In this document: in pieces, positions 52,488 through 61,622 of the stretch
Layout of the letters: every line of letters begins with the position of its first letter
Numbering within the stretch: position 1 is the first letter of the stretch
Origin: CAYSRJ01 sp964521865
GTDB lineage: Bacteria > Spirochaetota > B62-G9 > DRHN01
Direction: 5' to 3'
DNA length: 64,000 nucleotides
Assembly (NCBI GenBank): GCA_964521865.1
Contig: CAZFTJ010000005.1
Span: forward strand, 124,001-188,000
The notes under the pieces: model-generated
Databases searched by the model: none
Seen by the model: only the letters and a program-made list of their open reading frames with translations
What the model was told of the DNA's origin: nothing
Translations under genes and position numbers: made by a program

Positions 52488-53611
52488 TGTCTCTTCCGTG
52501 TTTCCTCCAGCTCTTTTTCTTTTTTAAACCTCTCCAGCCCGAGGACAATGAGCCTGTCGACAAGCTCGCATACACTCAATCCGCTTGCCTCCCAGAGTTT
52601 CGGGTACATGCTGATGCTCGTAAACCCGGGCAGTGTGTTGATCTCGTTCACCAGTACCTCTCCGGTGTCTGCACGAATAAAAAAATCAACCCGCGCCATT
52701 CCGTCGCAGCAGAGCACCCGGAATGTCCGTACCGCAAGATCTTTCACCTTTACCTGCGTCTCTTTATCCAGGTCTGCCGGAACAATCAGCCGTGCCTCAT
52801 CGTCCCGAACGTACTTTGCATCGTAGGAGTAAAACCCGTGCCGCGTCACAATCTCACCCGGTATGGATGTCTTCACATCACCGCCGCTTCCGAGAACCGA
52901 GCATTCGATCTCTCTCCCATCGATACACTCCTCGATGATAATTTTGAGGTCGAAACAAAATGCCGCGTCGACTGCGGATTCGAAAGACGCAGCATCATCG
53001 GCCCTGCTGATCCCGACCGAGGAACCGAGGCGTGCAGGTTTGACGAACATCGGCGAACCGACCGCGCGCAGCGCGTCCTCATACCGGATATCGCCACGCG
53101 ATTCGACGGTATACACGACAAAGCGGGGCTCAGGCACGCCTGCTTCACGCAAAAGCCGTTTCATTACATCCTTGTCCATCCCTACAGCCGAGCCGGTGAC
53201 TCCTGCGCCGACGAACGGGATGCCCAAAAGTTTAAGCATGCCCTGTACCGTTCCGTCCTCGCCGTTCGGACCGTGCAGCGCGGGAAACACGACGTCCGCC
53301 TCTGCAACCGTATCGAAGGTGATGGCATCGACAACGCATGCTTTTCCGTCTTTCGACTGCAGAAATACCTCTTTCCACTTCTGTTCCGGTAATGAAGCGG
53401 CATTCACCGGCGGCCGTTTCACCCTGTCGATGTCGGAAACCAAAAACCAGTCCCCGCTCCGTGAGATATAGACCGCACATACATCGTACTTTTTCGGTAT
53501 TGCAGAAACGATATTTCCCGCCGACTGTATCGACACTTCGTGTTCCGCCGACTTTCCTCCATAGATAAGCATGACAACGGTTTTTTTCACGACAGTACAA
53601 TCACCTCGCAT
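52484..53611 (-). CDS. ddl: D-alanine--D-alanine ligase
   Basis: Ddl makes the D-Ala-D-Ala end of the wall peptide. ATP-grasp motifs are visible: GGKSAEHEVSIQS, HGPNGEDG, KPARLGSSVGISR and NEINTLPGFT. The omega-loop reads YDAKY, the D-Ala-D-Ala type rather than the D-lactate type. Its 375 residues are normal. The first ATG overlaps the lysA stop (TAATG); a GTG 21 bases further in is a possible alternative start. It is coupled to lysA upstream and cobT downstream. Confidence 0.95.
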   Translation of the reverse strand: MRGDCTVVKKTVVMLIYGGKSAEHEVSIQSAGNIVSAIPKKYDVCAVYISRSGDWFLVSDIDRVKRPPVNAASLPEQKWKEVFLQSKDGKACVVDAITFDTVAEADVVFPALHGPNGEDGTVQGMLKLLGIPFVGAGVTGSAVGMDKDVMKRLLREAGVPEPRFVVYTVESRGDIRYEDALRAVGSPMFVKPARLGSSVGISRADDAASFESAVDAAFCFDLKIIIEECIDGREIECSVLGSGGDVKTSIPGEIVTRHGFYSYDAKYVRDDEARLIVPADLDKETQVKVKDLAVRTFRVLCCDGMARVDFFIRADTGEVLVNEINTLPGFTSISMYPKLWEASGLSVCELVDRLIVLGLERFKKEKELEETRKRQ

Positions 53612-54855
53612 TAAAGGTCTTGCGCCGTTTGAAAAATATCCTCAATTGTTTCACGGCGCCGAATGAGCCGTGCGTTCCCGTCCCGTACGAGGACTTCGGC
53701 TGGTCTTGGACGGGATATGTAGTTCGAAGACATCGAAAAACCATACGCTCCGGCGGTACATATGCACACGATATCACCCTCACTGAAGGCCGGAAGCTCT
53801 CTGTCGACAATTCCGTTAGCATTCCTTGTAAACGTGTCGCCGGATTCGCAGATGTTGCCGGCGATCGTCTGGCCGACGGCGTCTCCTGCAACATGAGTAC
53901 CGTTGATGATTTTGTGATAGCTTCCGTACATCGCGGGCCGCACGAGATGGTTGAATCCGGTGTCGACTCCGACAAAGCGGTGCTTTTCACCCTGCTTGAC
54001 TGCGGTCACCGTTGCGAGCAGATACCCGCACTCCGCAACAATGTATCTCCCGGGTTCTATAACGAGTTTCAGCCTCCTCCCGTAGAGGTCGCAGAATTTT
54101 TCAAACTCGTCGGAAATTTTTTGTCCGAGCACCCCGATATCGATTCTCCTCTCATCCTCCCTGTAGGAAACGCCGATTCCGCCGCCGAAATCAATGAATG
54201 AGAGGTCGTCGAACTCACCGGCGGTTTCGAGCAGTACATCCATGGCTTCTATGAACTTATCGGGCTGGAGGATGCCCGAACCGATGTGTTGATGGATGCC
54301 GGTTATCTTCAGGCCGTATTTTTCAGCCGTTTGTTTGATCTCATCCACCCGTGCGTGGTGAATGCCGAACTTGCTTTCCGGACCGCCGGTAATAACGTGG
54401 TTGTGGTGGCCTGCGCCGACATTCGGATTGATGCGCACGCATACCTCGCTTCCCGGATATTTCTCGCCCATGAGTCGAAGCTGAGCCAGCGAATCTATAT
54501 TGACGAGCACACCGCGGGATCGGGCGAACTCCATATCCTGAGCGGTGGCGTTGCTCACCGTGAAGAGAATATCCCCCGGATCGAAACCTGCGGCAAGGGC
54601 GGCATGAATCTCTCCCGGAGAAACCGCATCGATCCCCAGCCCTTCAGCCCGGAGTATCTTCATGATCTCAATATTGGTATTCGCCTTGCAGGCATATTTC
54701 ACCTCCCTGTCGGGATATGGTATTGCGGAGAGCAGCTCTCTCGCGCGCATTCGAAGTATATCTTCCTCGTATACGTACAGAGGGCTCTGAAAGGTCTCCA
54801 CCAGCCGGCCCACCTCAACTCCCCCGAGAACAAGCGTATTGTCACGTACCTCCAT
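53611..54855 (-). CDS. lysA: Diaminopimelate decarboxylase
   Basis: LysA converts meso-DAP to lysine with PLP. The PLP Lys is in YACKANTN; GIHQHIGSG, FGGGIGVSY and the EPGRY motif contact phosphate, and a C-terminal Cys is in GNICESGD. From ATG 54855 the protein has 414 residues. Earlier in-frame ATGs add a nonconserved hydrophobic stretch. It is the first gene of a tightly coupled operon with ddl, cobT, cobS and cbiB. It decarboxylates the product of DapF. Confidence 0.94.
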   Translation of the reverse strand: MEVRDNTLVLGGVEVGRLVETFQSPLYVYEEDILRMRARELLSAIPYPDREVKYACKANTNIEIMKILRAEGLGIDAVSPGEIHAALAAGFDPGDILFTVSNATAQDMEFARSRGVLVNIDSLAQLRLMGEKYPGSEVCVRINPNVGAGHHNHVITGGPESKFGIHHARVDEIKQTAEKYGLKITGIHQHIGSGILQPDKFIEAMDVLLETAGEFDDLSFIDFGGGIGVSYREDERRIDIGVLGQKISDEFEKFCDLYGRRLKLVIEPGRYIVAECGYLLATVTAVKQGEKHRFVGVDTGFNHLVRPAMYGSYHKIINGTHVAGDAVGQTIAGNICESGDTFTRNANGIVDRELPAFSEGDIVCICTAGAYGFSMSSNYISRPRPAEVLVRDGNARLIRRRETIEDIFQTAQDL

Positions 54856-55079
54856 CCCTTTTCCCCGTAATGGTGTGGTATTGTGTTTCATCCGCGGGTA
54901 TCGGCACCGGTTATCCCTCAACGGTACACACGCGGTGCATGCGGAAAACATTTTCAAAAAAATTAGAAACAAATGTATGCATGAAACATTCATTTGTCCA
55001 TGAAAACTTCACAGGACAAATCGGAACGGTTGTATTCAGACACAGCTCAATAGACGGCGGGTATTTTACGCGAAATTGA

Positions 55080-55109
55080 TTGACAGGAACGGCGATGTCT
55101 TAGATTATA
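55080..55109 (+). promoter_or_regulatory. Promoter of the NUDIX gene
   Basis: TTGACA (55080-55085) is followed 17-18 bases later by GATTAT/ATTATA (55103-55109). The gap to lysA (54856-55079) shows no other clear feature; the lysA promoter was not identified. Confidence 0.5.
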
Positions 55110-55156
55110 CTGAAAAGCGTAAAAATGCAAATAGCAACAGACCGGCCGTAAAAAGA

Positions 55157-55585
55157 ATGGATAGAAGAACCTATCCCGAACGTCCCATTCCAGGTGTCGG
55201 AGCCGTGGTATTCAGAGACGATCGGGTGCTTCTCATCAAACGGGGTACCCCTCCGATGCAAAACACCTGGTCCCTCCCCGGGGGTGCAGTGCATCCGGGA
55301 GAAGATCTCAAGCACGCCGTTAAACGGGAAATTCGCGAGGAGTGCGGGATCGAAATCGAAGTCTTCGACCTCATAACGCTTTTCGAATACATCGAACGGG
55401 ATGAAGCAGGCTCCGCTGTATACCACTACGTTGTTTTCGATTTTGCCGCGGAGTATAGGGGAGGGTTTCTCAGGCATTCTGCGGACGCGCATGACGCGCG
55501 CTGGGTGCCGGTTGACCGGCTCGAGGAGTATACGCTCACCGACGCGGTTCGAAAGGCAATAGCCGGAGGCCTGAGATTTCGCTGA
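55157..55585 (+). CDS. NUDIX hydrolase
   Basis: The 142-residue protein has a perfect NUDIX box, GGAVHPGE through REIREECGIE, which coordinates Mg2+ for hydrolysis of a nucleoside diphosphate linked to another group. The surrounding sequence resembles ADP-ribose or dNTP pyrophosphohydrolases, but substrate cannot be fixed. ATG 55157 is chosen because conserved sequence starts soon after (RPIPGVGAVVF). It is convergent with nth. Confidence 0.9.
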   Translation: MDRRTYPERPIPGVGAVVFRDDRVLLIKRGTPPMQNTWSLPGGAVHPGEDLKHAVKREIREECGIEIEVFDLITLFEYIERDEAGSAVYHYVVFDFAAEYRGGFLRHSADAHDARWVPVDRLEEYTLTDAVRKAIAGGLRFR

Positions 55586-55734
55586 GAGACATCGTTCGTC
55601 TTTCCGATCGGCGGCTTTTGCCCGTACGTTCGATAAAGGGCGTCTCTTTTTAAAACAATCGAATTGCGCCGTTTCGGAAGCACGAATGCACAGGGCACCG
55701 GACGAAAGTCGGATACAATGCATCGAACGGAATT

Positions 55735-56388
55735 TTATCTGCTCTGTTTCACCCCGACCCTGTCGCACATATCTTGCAAGCGGCATTTCGAACAGAACGG
55801 CGATACAGGGGTGCACAGGTTCTGGCCGTACGTTACAAGGAGATCGTTTATCTCGATCCAGTAGGCTTCCGGCAGCTTTTCCCGCAGGGCAAACTCGGTT
55901 TTTTCAGGCGTCTTCGTGCACACGTACCCGAGCCTGTTCATAATTCGGTGTACATGGGTGTCGACGCAGATTCCCGGCTTTGCGTACGCCAGTGTCAGTA
56001 CGAGGTTGGCGGTCTTCCTCCCCACACCGGGCAGGGCCAACAGCTCGTCAAGGTTGTCTGGAACCTGTCCCTGGTACTCTGTGCACAGTATGCTGCTGAT
56101 CATCATGATGTTCCCGGCTTTGACGCGGTAGAATCCCGCCGGGTAGATCGTTTTTCCAATCTCCTCTATCGACAGGCCCAGCATCTTTGCAGGCGTGTCC
56201 GCTTTTTTAAAAAGTCTCTCAGATGCCGTCCGCGTCACCTCATCCTTGGTGCGCAGCGATATCACCGTGGAAATCAGAACCCGGTACGGGTCTCGCGCCT
56301 TTGCAACCTTTGTAACGATCGGCTCCTCCCAGCGGGTGTACTCTTCTCTGAGGATCTCCACAACCCTGTGTATATCGCTGTCTTTCAT
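55735..56388 (-). CDS. nth: Endonuclease III (DNA glycosylase/AP lyase)
   Basis: Nth removes oxidised pyrimidines in base-excision repair. The helix-hairpin-helix LPGVGRKTANLVL carries the catalytic Lys, VDTHVHR carries the catalytic Asp, and the C-terminal [4Fe-4S] ligands are spaced C-x6-C-x2-C-x5-C (CTPVSPFCSKC...C). The 217-residue length is standard. It lies between convergent NUDIX and divergent mgtE genes. Confidence 0.95.
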   Translation of the reverse strand: MKDSDIHRVVEILREEYTRWEEPIVTKVAKARDPYRVLISTVISLRTKDEVTRTASERLFKKADTPAKMLGLSIEEIGKTIYPAGFYRVKAGNIMMISSILCTEYQGQVPDNLDELLALPGVGRKTANLVLTLAYAKPGICVDTHVHRIMNRLGYVCTKTPEKTEFALREKLPEAYWIEINDLLVTYGQNLCTPVSPFCSKCRLQDMCDRVGVKQSR

Positions 56389-56450
56389 ACGGATTCCGGC
56401 TCTCCACGTATAGGGTCTGAAACATTCGGGCGCTTTTCGTCCCCACAGAG

Positions 56451-56467
56451 CCGCCTGCCGGCGGCAC
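56451..56467. repeat. Short REP-like palindrome
   Basis: CCGCCTGCCGGCGGCA is a near-perfect palindrome of the GCCGCC/GGCGGC module, between nth and mgtE. Confidence 0.45.
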
Positions 56468-56482
56468 TATACAGGGTACACA

Positions 56483-56509
56483 ATAAACCGGAATTTATAT
56501 AGATAAAAG
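56483..56509 (+). repeat. End fragment of the dispersed ~165-bp element
   Basis: CCGGAATTTATATAGATAAAA matches the terminal 20-odd bases of the 49411-49575 copy (CCAGAATTTAAATAGATAAAA). Nothing else of the element is recognisable here. Confidence 0.4.
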
Positions 56510-56579
56510 TTGCCTGTGTTAGTACATTTTTTTCGATAAACGTGCACACAAAACAGATGTACGGGGAGGAGGTGCGGCA

Positions 56580-57938
56580 ATGGAAAAAGCAGTAAAACTC
56601 ACATCTGAACGGACAAAATCGCTGCTGAATGAAAAAAAATTCTTCGAGCTCAAAACAATGTTAAACGAAGCACTTCCTCCGGATATTATGGAATTAATAG
56701 ACGATCTGGAAATTCCGGAACAGGTTCTTCTCTTTCGCCTTCTCAGCAAGGAAACCGCCGCCCGGGTCTTTTCACTTCTCGACCATGACGATCAGGAAGT
56801 ACTGCTGGAGCATTTCAAAACCGAGAGAGTGAAGGAAATCATCGGAGAAATGGACCCTGACGACAGAGCCGAACTTTTCGACGAGCTTCCCGAGTGGATG
56901 GTAAAACGGCTGCTTCGGCTGCTTGCACCGGAGGAGAGAAGGGAGGTAAACAGGCTTCTCAACTACCCGGAAGATTCCGCCGGACGGTTGATGACGCCGG
57001 AATTCATCGAGCTGAAAAAGGGGATAGCCGCCGGGGAGGCAATAGAGAGAATACGTACGATCGGACTTGACAAGGAGACGATATACTACTCGTATGTCGT
57101 CGACGAGCGCGGTATTCTCACCGGCATCGTCAGTCTCAAGGACCTGCTCCTCTCCGATCCGGACAGAAAAGTCCAGGATATCATGACCACCAACATCGTG
57201 TACTCGAACACGACCGACGACCAGGAGGAAACTGCCAACATACTGGCCAAATACGACATCAGCGCGATTCCCGTTGTCGACAAGGACAAGAAACTTGTCG
57301 GTATAATCACGGTCGACGACATCGTTGACGTCATCCATGAGGAGGCGACAGAGGATTTTCACAAAATGGCCGGAATTGAGGCGACCGACGCGCCCTATTT
57401 AAGCACAGGCTTTTTTCTTATGGGCAGAAAACGCGCACTCTGGCTCGTTATTCTCCTTATAACATCCTACCTCTCCTCGGTCGTACTGAAAAACTACTCC
57501 GATATTCTGCAAATCGTCATACCTCTCGCCTTTTTTATTCCAATGCTCACAGGGACCTGCGGCAATACAGCCATGCAGTCCGCCACCCTTATTATCAGGG
57601 GGCTCGCCACCGGTGAAATAGGGTTGAGGGATTTTATCAGGATAATCGGCAGGGAGATTCTCATGGGCGGTTTTCTGGGAATTATTCTCGGGCTGCTCTC
57701 CTTTATCCGGGCTCATTTTGTGGATGCAAACCCGCTCGTCGGTGTTACGGTCGGACTTGCGGTTATTATAAGCGTTACAGCGGCGAATATCATCGGAACG
57801 ATACTTCCTCTTATTTTGAAGAAACTGAAAATCGACCCGGCGATTTCCGCCGGCCCCTTTATTTCGACCATCATTGACGTGACAACGCTCATACTGTATT
57901 TTGAGATAGCGAAAGTCGTTTTCAATATCGTCGGATAG
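56580..57938 (+). CDS. mgtE: Magnesium transporter MgtE
   Basis: MgtE is a homodimeric, Mg2+-gated channel in the inner membrane. The 452-residue protein has the N-terminal superhelical MgtE domain (about 20-125), two CBS domains (about 130-255, with IVSLKDLLLSDP and GIITVDDIVDVIHEE) that sense cytoplasmic Mg2+, and five transmembrane helices (about 280-450) including the pore motif MLTGTCGNTAMQS. A GGGGAGGAGG ribosome site precedes the ATG. All gating domains appear intact. Confidence 0.95.
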   Translation: MEKAVKLTSERTKSLLNEKKFFELKTMLNEALPPDIMELIDDLEIPEQVLLFRLLSKETAARVFSLLDHDDQEVLLEHFKTERVKEIIGEMDPDDRAELFDELPEWMVKRLLRLLAPEERREVNRLLNYPEDSAGRLMTPEFIELKKGIAAGEAIERIRTIGLDKETIYYSYVVDERGILTGIVSLKDLLLSDPDRKVQDIMTTNIVYSNTTDDQEETANILAKYDISAIPVVDKDKKLVGIITVDDIVDVIHEEATEDFHKMAGIEATDAPYLSTGFFLMGRKRALWLVILLITSYLSSVVLKNYSDILQIVIPLAFFIPMLTGTCGNTAMQSATLIIRGLATGEIGLRDFIRIIGREILMGGFLGIILGLLSFIRAHFVDANPLVGVTVGLAVIISVTAANIIGTILPLILKKLKIDPAISAGPFISTIIDVTTLILYFEIAKVVFNIVG

Positions 57939-57962
57939 GGTTATGTCCGCTCAACTTTGTTC

Positions 57963-58010
57963 AGGTGCTTTCACCGGCGGCATTATTTGGACACGAAGCG
58001 TCCGAATAAC
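57963..58010. repeat. REP/BIME-like double palindrome
   Basis: TTCACCGGCGGCATTATT is followed by TTGGACACGAAGCGTCCGAATAA, a variant of the TCCGGA module, directly before murB. Confidence 0.6.
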
Positions 58011-58046
58011 AAATCACCGGCAGGACTCTCGATACAGGCAATTGAA

Positions 58047-58949
58047 ATGAAGGAAATCGAGAAAAAAATTCAGCGCTCGGTGCCCCTCGCATCATTTACC
58101 ACATTCAAAATCGGCGGGCCGGCGCAGTATTTTATCGCGCCCGACACGACCCGTCAGCTCAGGGATGCACTTGAATGGGCTCTGATGAGGAACATACCCT
58201 TTTTTGTCATGGGAGGAGGTGCGAATATACTCGTCCATGACGACGGATATCACGGCCTCGTCATCAATACAAGGGAATTAAACTGTATGACCGTCAGCGG
58301 CACACGGATATATGCGGAGTGCGGCGCGCCCGTCGACTCCCTTGTGGATGAAAGTCTCAGGCATTCACTTACAGGGCTCGAGTTTGCAGCCGGCCTGCCC
58401 GGTACGGTAGGCGGCGCCCTGTTCATGAACGCGAGGGCGTATGAAGGCGAATTTTCTCGCATCGTGCATGAGGTGCATGCCGTGGACGCCGGTCAAAGCG
58501 GAGTGAGGGAGCGCAGGCTGAAAAGCAGTGAAATCAATTTTTCCTATAAGAAATCAATATTTCAGGAGGGGAAACTGTTTGTATCGAGCGTCCACTTTGT
58601 CCTTTCAAAGGGCCGGGAGGGGGCGATACGGAGGGGCATTGAAAAGAACAGAAAGAAGAGAATGGAGGCGGGGCAGTACACATTTCCCAACGCGGGCTGC
58701 ATATTCAAAAATGATTACAGCATGAGAAGCCCCGCAGGCGTCATAATCGACGAGCTCGGTCTCAAGGGAAAGAGAATAGGAGACGCCGAGGTATATGAAA
58801 GACACGCAAACTTTATCATAAACAGCGGAAACGCACGCGCTGCGGACGTATACGCGCTCATTCGGTATATCGAACATGAAGTGCTGCAAAAAACGGGTAT
58901 TCGGCTGCAGAGAGAGATCATACTTCTCGGTAATTGGGACGATAATTGA
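58047..58949 (+). CDS. murB: UDP-N-acetylenolpyruvoylglucosamine reductase
   Basis: MurB makes UDP-MurNAc using FAD and NADPH. The FAD-binding motif VMGGGANILVHDDG and the GTVGGALFMNARAYEG block are clear. The protein-specific SYKKSIF element places it with type II enzymes. The catalytic position that is Ser in Escherichia coli is Cys here, C218 in PNAGCIFKN, as in a subset of type II MurB. ATG 58047 gives 300 residues; the upstream in-frame region is repeat sequence. Confidence 0.94.
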   Translation: MKEIEKKIQRSVPLASFTTFKIGGPAQYFIAPDTTRQLRDALEWALMRNIPFFVMGGGANILVHDDGYHGLVINTRELNCMTVSGTRIYAECGAPVDSLVDESLRHSLTGLEFAAGLPGTVGGALFMNARAYEGEFSRIVHEVHAVDAGQSGVRERRLKSSEINFSYKKSIFQEGKLFVSSVHFVLSKGREGAIRRGIEKNRKKRMEAGQYTFPNAGCIFKNDYSMRSPAGVIIDELGLKGKRIGDAEVYERHANFIINSGNARAADVYALIRYIEHEVLQKTGIRLQREIILLGNWDDN

Positions 58950-58981
58950 ATCGTAAAAAGTGATGATTTAATACGTTTATG

Positions 58982-58990
58982 TGGTATAAT
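58982..58990 (+). promoter_or_regulatory. Extended -10 promoter, seven bases before the PorV-TPR start
   Basis: TGG-TATAAT (58982-58990) is an extended -10 element. The ATG is at 58998, so the transcript would start at or within a base or two of the start codon, and there is no ribosome site between. Confidence 0.55.
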
Positions 58991-58997
58991 TAATAGC

Positions 58998-60758
58998 ATG
59001 GTGAGGAAACTTCTAATACTATGTGCTCTACCTGTGCTCCTGCTCGTACCGGTTTTCACGGCAGCTCAATCGGAAGTGGGCGGCGTGGAGAATGTTTTTT
59101 CCTACGGCGCGGGACTCAGGGCGCTCGGCATGGGCGGAGCCTTTACCGCGATGGAAAACGACGCTACCCTTGCGTACTGGAATCCCGGGGCAATGGCTTT
59201 CAACCAGTACAAGGAGATATCCCTGTTCGGAACACGCCTCATCGCCGACTCGTTCTATTTGTCCGCTTTTTATTCAAACCCGACAACAAGATTCGGAACC
59301 CTCAGCCTTGGCGGAATAGGCGTATATACAAACGGAATAGAATCCTACGATGAGTATGCCTCGCCGATCACCGATGCGAGCACGGATTATCTGCACTATC
59401 AGATGCTTCTGTCGTACGGGTACAACTTCAAATTCGGACTGGGGCTCGGTGCGACGGCCAAGGTAGAGCAGCTTCGCATCACCGATTACAAGGGAACGGG
59501 TGCGAGCTTCGATGTCGGCGCATACTACAAACCGCCCAGGATGCAGTGGCTCAGTCTCGGTGCGGTTGTACAGGACGTATACGGCACAGGAATTAAGATT
59601 GCCGACGAATTCGAACAGAATACGCGCATCTACAAGCTCGGCGCGGCAACTAACTTTAAGATGGGCGAAAAGAAGACCACCCGGCTCTCGTTTGCCCTCG
59701 ACGGGCGTGCATTTACCGATAACTACAATCCGGGCAGTCATACCCTGCTGTACGATCTCAGTATCGGAAGCGAGCTCTCATTCAACGACGAATTCATGCT
59801 GCGTGCGGGCTACAAGAATTTCAGTCTCGATACCGCATTTCAGAACCTCCCGCTGGGCGTTACCGCCGGTCTGACCGTCAGGCGCTGGGGATTCGGAATA
59901 GACTATGCGGTCGGGTTCGAAGACCCGGAATGGCAGGGAGCAGCCGAGCTTTTCATGCGGCTCGGACTGACCTACAGATTCGGGAAGAGCATGGATGAAA
60001 AAAAGAGAATCGAGGCTCAGAAAATCAGGGATGAAATAAACCAGGGCATCAAAGCGGCGACCGAAAAATACGAACAGGACCTCAGCAAACTCTCCCAGCA
60101 GTACGATCAGGAGAAGAAACAACTCACGGAGGATATAGATCAGTACAAGGGGGAAATTGATCAGTACAAGAATCAAGTTGCAACACTCGGTGAAACAGTC
60201 GATACCGGGCAGGGAACCATCAAAGACCTTACCGACAAGTTGGAAGAAGCGCGCAAGAATCTTCAGGACCGGACGAATCAGTACGACAGGGATCGTGCAG
60301 CTCTCAAGACGCAGCTCATTCAGCAGCAAAACGCCTTTCAGACACAGATCGGCACGCAGAAGCAGCAGTCTGAACAGGAGATATCAACCCTGACCGCCAA
60401 CGAGATGTTCAAATCCGAAAACTACGCGCTCGGCCTGCAGCTGTTTTCGGACGGACGGTACAAAGATGCGCTCGATGCATTCGAAACCGTGGCCCGGGCC
60501 GATCAGAACTACCTCAAGGTTCAGGAATACATAGCCAGAACCAAAGCGCAGATGATCAATGTCTCGAGCTACAATCCAGAAATACTGGACATTTACTACA
60601 GCGGCATCGACCTCTTTGTGCAGAAAAAGTATGAGGAAGCGATTGCGGAATGGAAAAAGATTCTCGCGATCGACCCGTACAATAAACTGGCTCTGCGGAG
60701 TATCAAGGAAGCGGAAGACCGCCTGAGCAAGCTCAAGGAGCTCGGAATAAGCGAGTAA
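58998..60758 (+). CDS. PorV/UPF0164-like barrel protein with coiled coil and TPR tail
   Basis: The 586-residue protein has a signal peptide (cleavage near residue 24 after FTAA). Then comes a FadL/PorV-like barrel region to about residue 330, opening with GAGLRALGMGGAFTAMENDATLAYWNPG, an Asn-Pro motif typical of PorV/UPF0164. Residues about 331-465 are a long Gln/Lys/Glu-rich coiled coil, and about 470-580 contain two TPR-like repeats (GLQLFSDGRYKDALDAFE, GIDLFVQKKYEEAIAEW). UPF0164 members are known from Treponema. An outer-membrane channel or scaffold with a periplasmic coiled coil and protein-binding tail is the likely role. Confidence 0.8.
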   Translation: MVRKLLILCALPVLLLVPVFTAAQSEVGGVENVFSYGAGLRALGMGGAFTAMENDATLAYWNPGAMAFNQYKEISLFGTRLIADSFYLSAFYSNPTTRFGTLSLGGIGVYTNGIESYDEYASPITDASTDYLHYQMLLSYGYNFKFGLGLGATAKVEQLRITDYKGTGASFDVGAYYKPPRMQWLSLGAVVQDVYGTGIKIADEFEQNTRIYKLGAATNFKMGEKKTTRLSFALDGRAFTDNYNPGSHTLLYDLSIGSELSFNDEFMLRAGYKNFSLDTAFQNLPLGVTAGLTVRRWGFGIDYAVGFEDPEWQGAAELFMRLGLTYRFGKSMDEKKRIEAQKIRDEINQGIKAATEKYEQDLSKLSQQYDQEKKQLTEDIDQYKGEIDQYKNQVATLGETVDTGQGTIKDLTDKLEEARKNLQDRTNQYDRDRAALKTQLIQQQNAFQTQIGTQKQQSEQEISTLTANEMFKSENYALGLQLFSDGRYKDALDAFETVARADQNYLKVQEYIARTKAQMINVSSYNPEILDIYYSGIDLFVQKKYEEAIAEWKKILAIDPYNKLALRSIKEAEDRLSKLKELGISE

Positions 60759-60761
60759 GCG

Positions 60762-61592
60762 TTAAAAATTCGCCTGCATGAGCATACCGGTATCTCTGAA
60801 CCCGAGCTTTCTGTACAGGCTGTAGGCGGGCCTGTTTGCGGTATTTACGAAAAGGAGAACCCGTTCGTAGCTCTTAAAGAGCTGTACAAGGTGATATGAA
60901 ACAACCGCGCTTCCGTACCCCCTTCTTCGGCAGGATGGGACGACGTACACCGATCCTATCTGGCATATATTCTCGTATCGCGCATTTACTCCGGCCATGG
61001 CAACCGGCACGGGCCCTTCGAACACAGCGGATATTTCCCCCCGCATCATCTTTCTTTTTAAACTTGCGAGAACCCTCTCTCGATGTATATCAGAAGCACA
61101 TGCCCCGACTTCCTCGATTTCATACTGGATCTGAAGCGGGAGAAGCTGCGATGCGATATCCGGAGAGGGCGTCGTACCCCGGTACATCAGCCTGGGACGG
61201 AGCCATGACCGATAGATCTCCATTGTGATAAAATTCTTTACCGCTACCGACCGTTCACCCGAGAACCTTTCAAAGGTGCGGACGCTCAGAACATCTCCGA
61301 ACAGAGTCTTGGAGCCAGGAAACCTGCCGGCAACAAACTGCACCGCACGTTGTAAAGAAGAAAGGGGCATGCCCCCCGCAAGAAAAAGATGTATCGAAGA
61401 GCCGCTCTTTGAATGGATGATACCGACGGTTCGTCCGTTCTGAACAAAACAGTAGTTGTGAAACCGCATGTGATCCTGCGCAATGCCTTCAAACAGATAG
61501 GCATCGTTGACTCGCGCTTCCTTTAAAAAATTGAGGCAATCGCGTCTTACTTTTTTTCTTTCTATTTTCCGAACTTTTATAGTATTTTCCAT
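60762..61592 (-). CDS. GNAT-family N-acetyltransferase
   Basis: The 276-residue protein has a C-terminal GNAT domain with the acetyl-CoA loop VVPSCRRRGYGSAV and the final NRPAYSLYRKLGF motif. The N-terminal half (about 1-140) is a diverged acyltransferase-like domain, as in two-domain GNATs. Substrate unknown. ATG 61592 is chosen; the longer in-frame start would overlap the divergent YkgJ-like gene's promoter region. Only 30 bases separate the two divergent start codons. Confidence 0.82.
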   Translation of the reverse strand: MENTIKVRKIERKKVRRDCLNFLKEARVNDAYLFEGIAQDHMRFHNYCFVQNGRTVGIIHSKSGSSIHLFLAGGMPLSSLQRAVQFVAGRFPGSKTLFGDVLSVRTFERFSGERSVAVKNFITMEIYRSWLRPRLMYRGTTPSPDIASQLLPLQIQYEIEEVGACASDIHRERVLASLKRKMMRGEISAVFEGPVPVAMAGVNARYENICQIGSVYVVPSCRRRGYGSAVVSYHLVQLFKSYERVLLFVNTANRPAYSLYRKLGFRDTGMLMQANF

Positions 61593-61622
61593 TGCTGAAC
61601 CCGCAGAATCCGTAGAGGCGCA

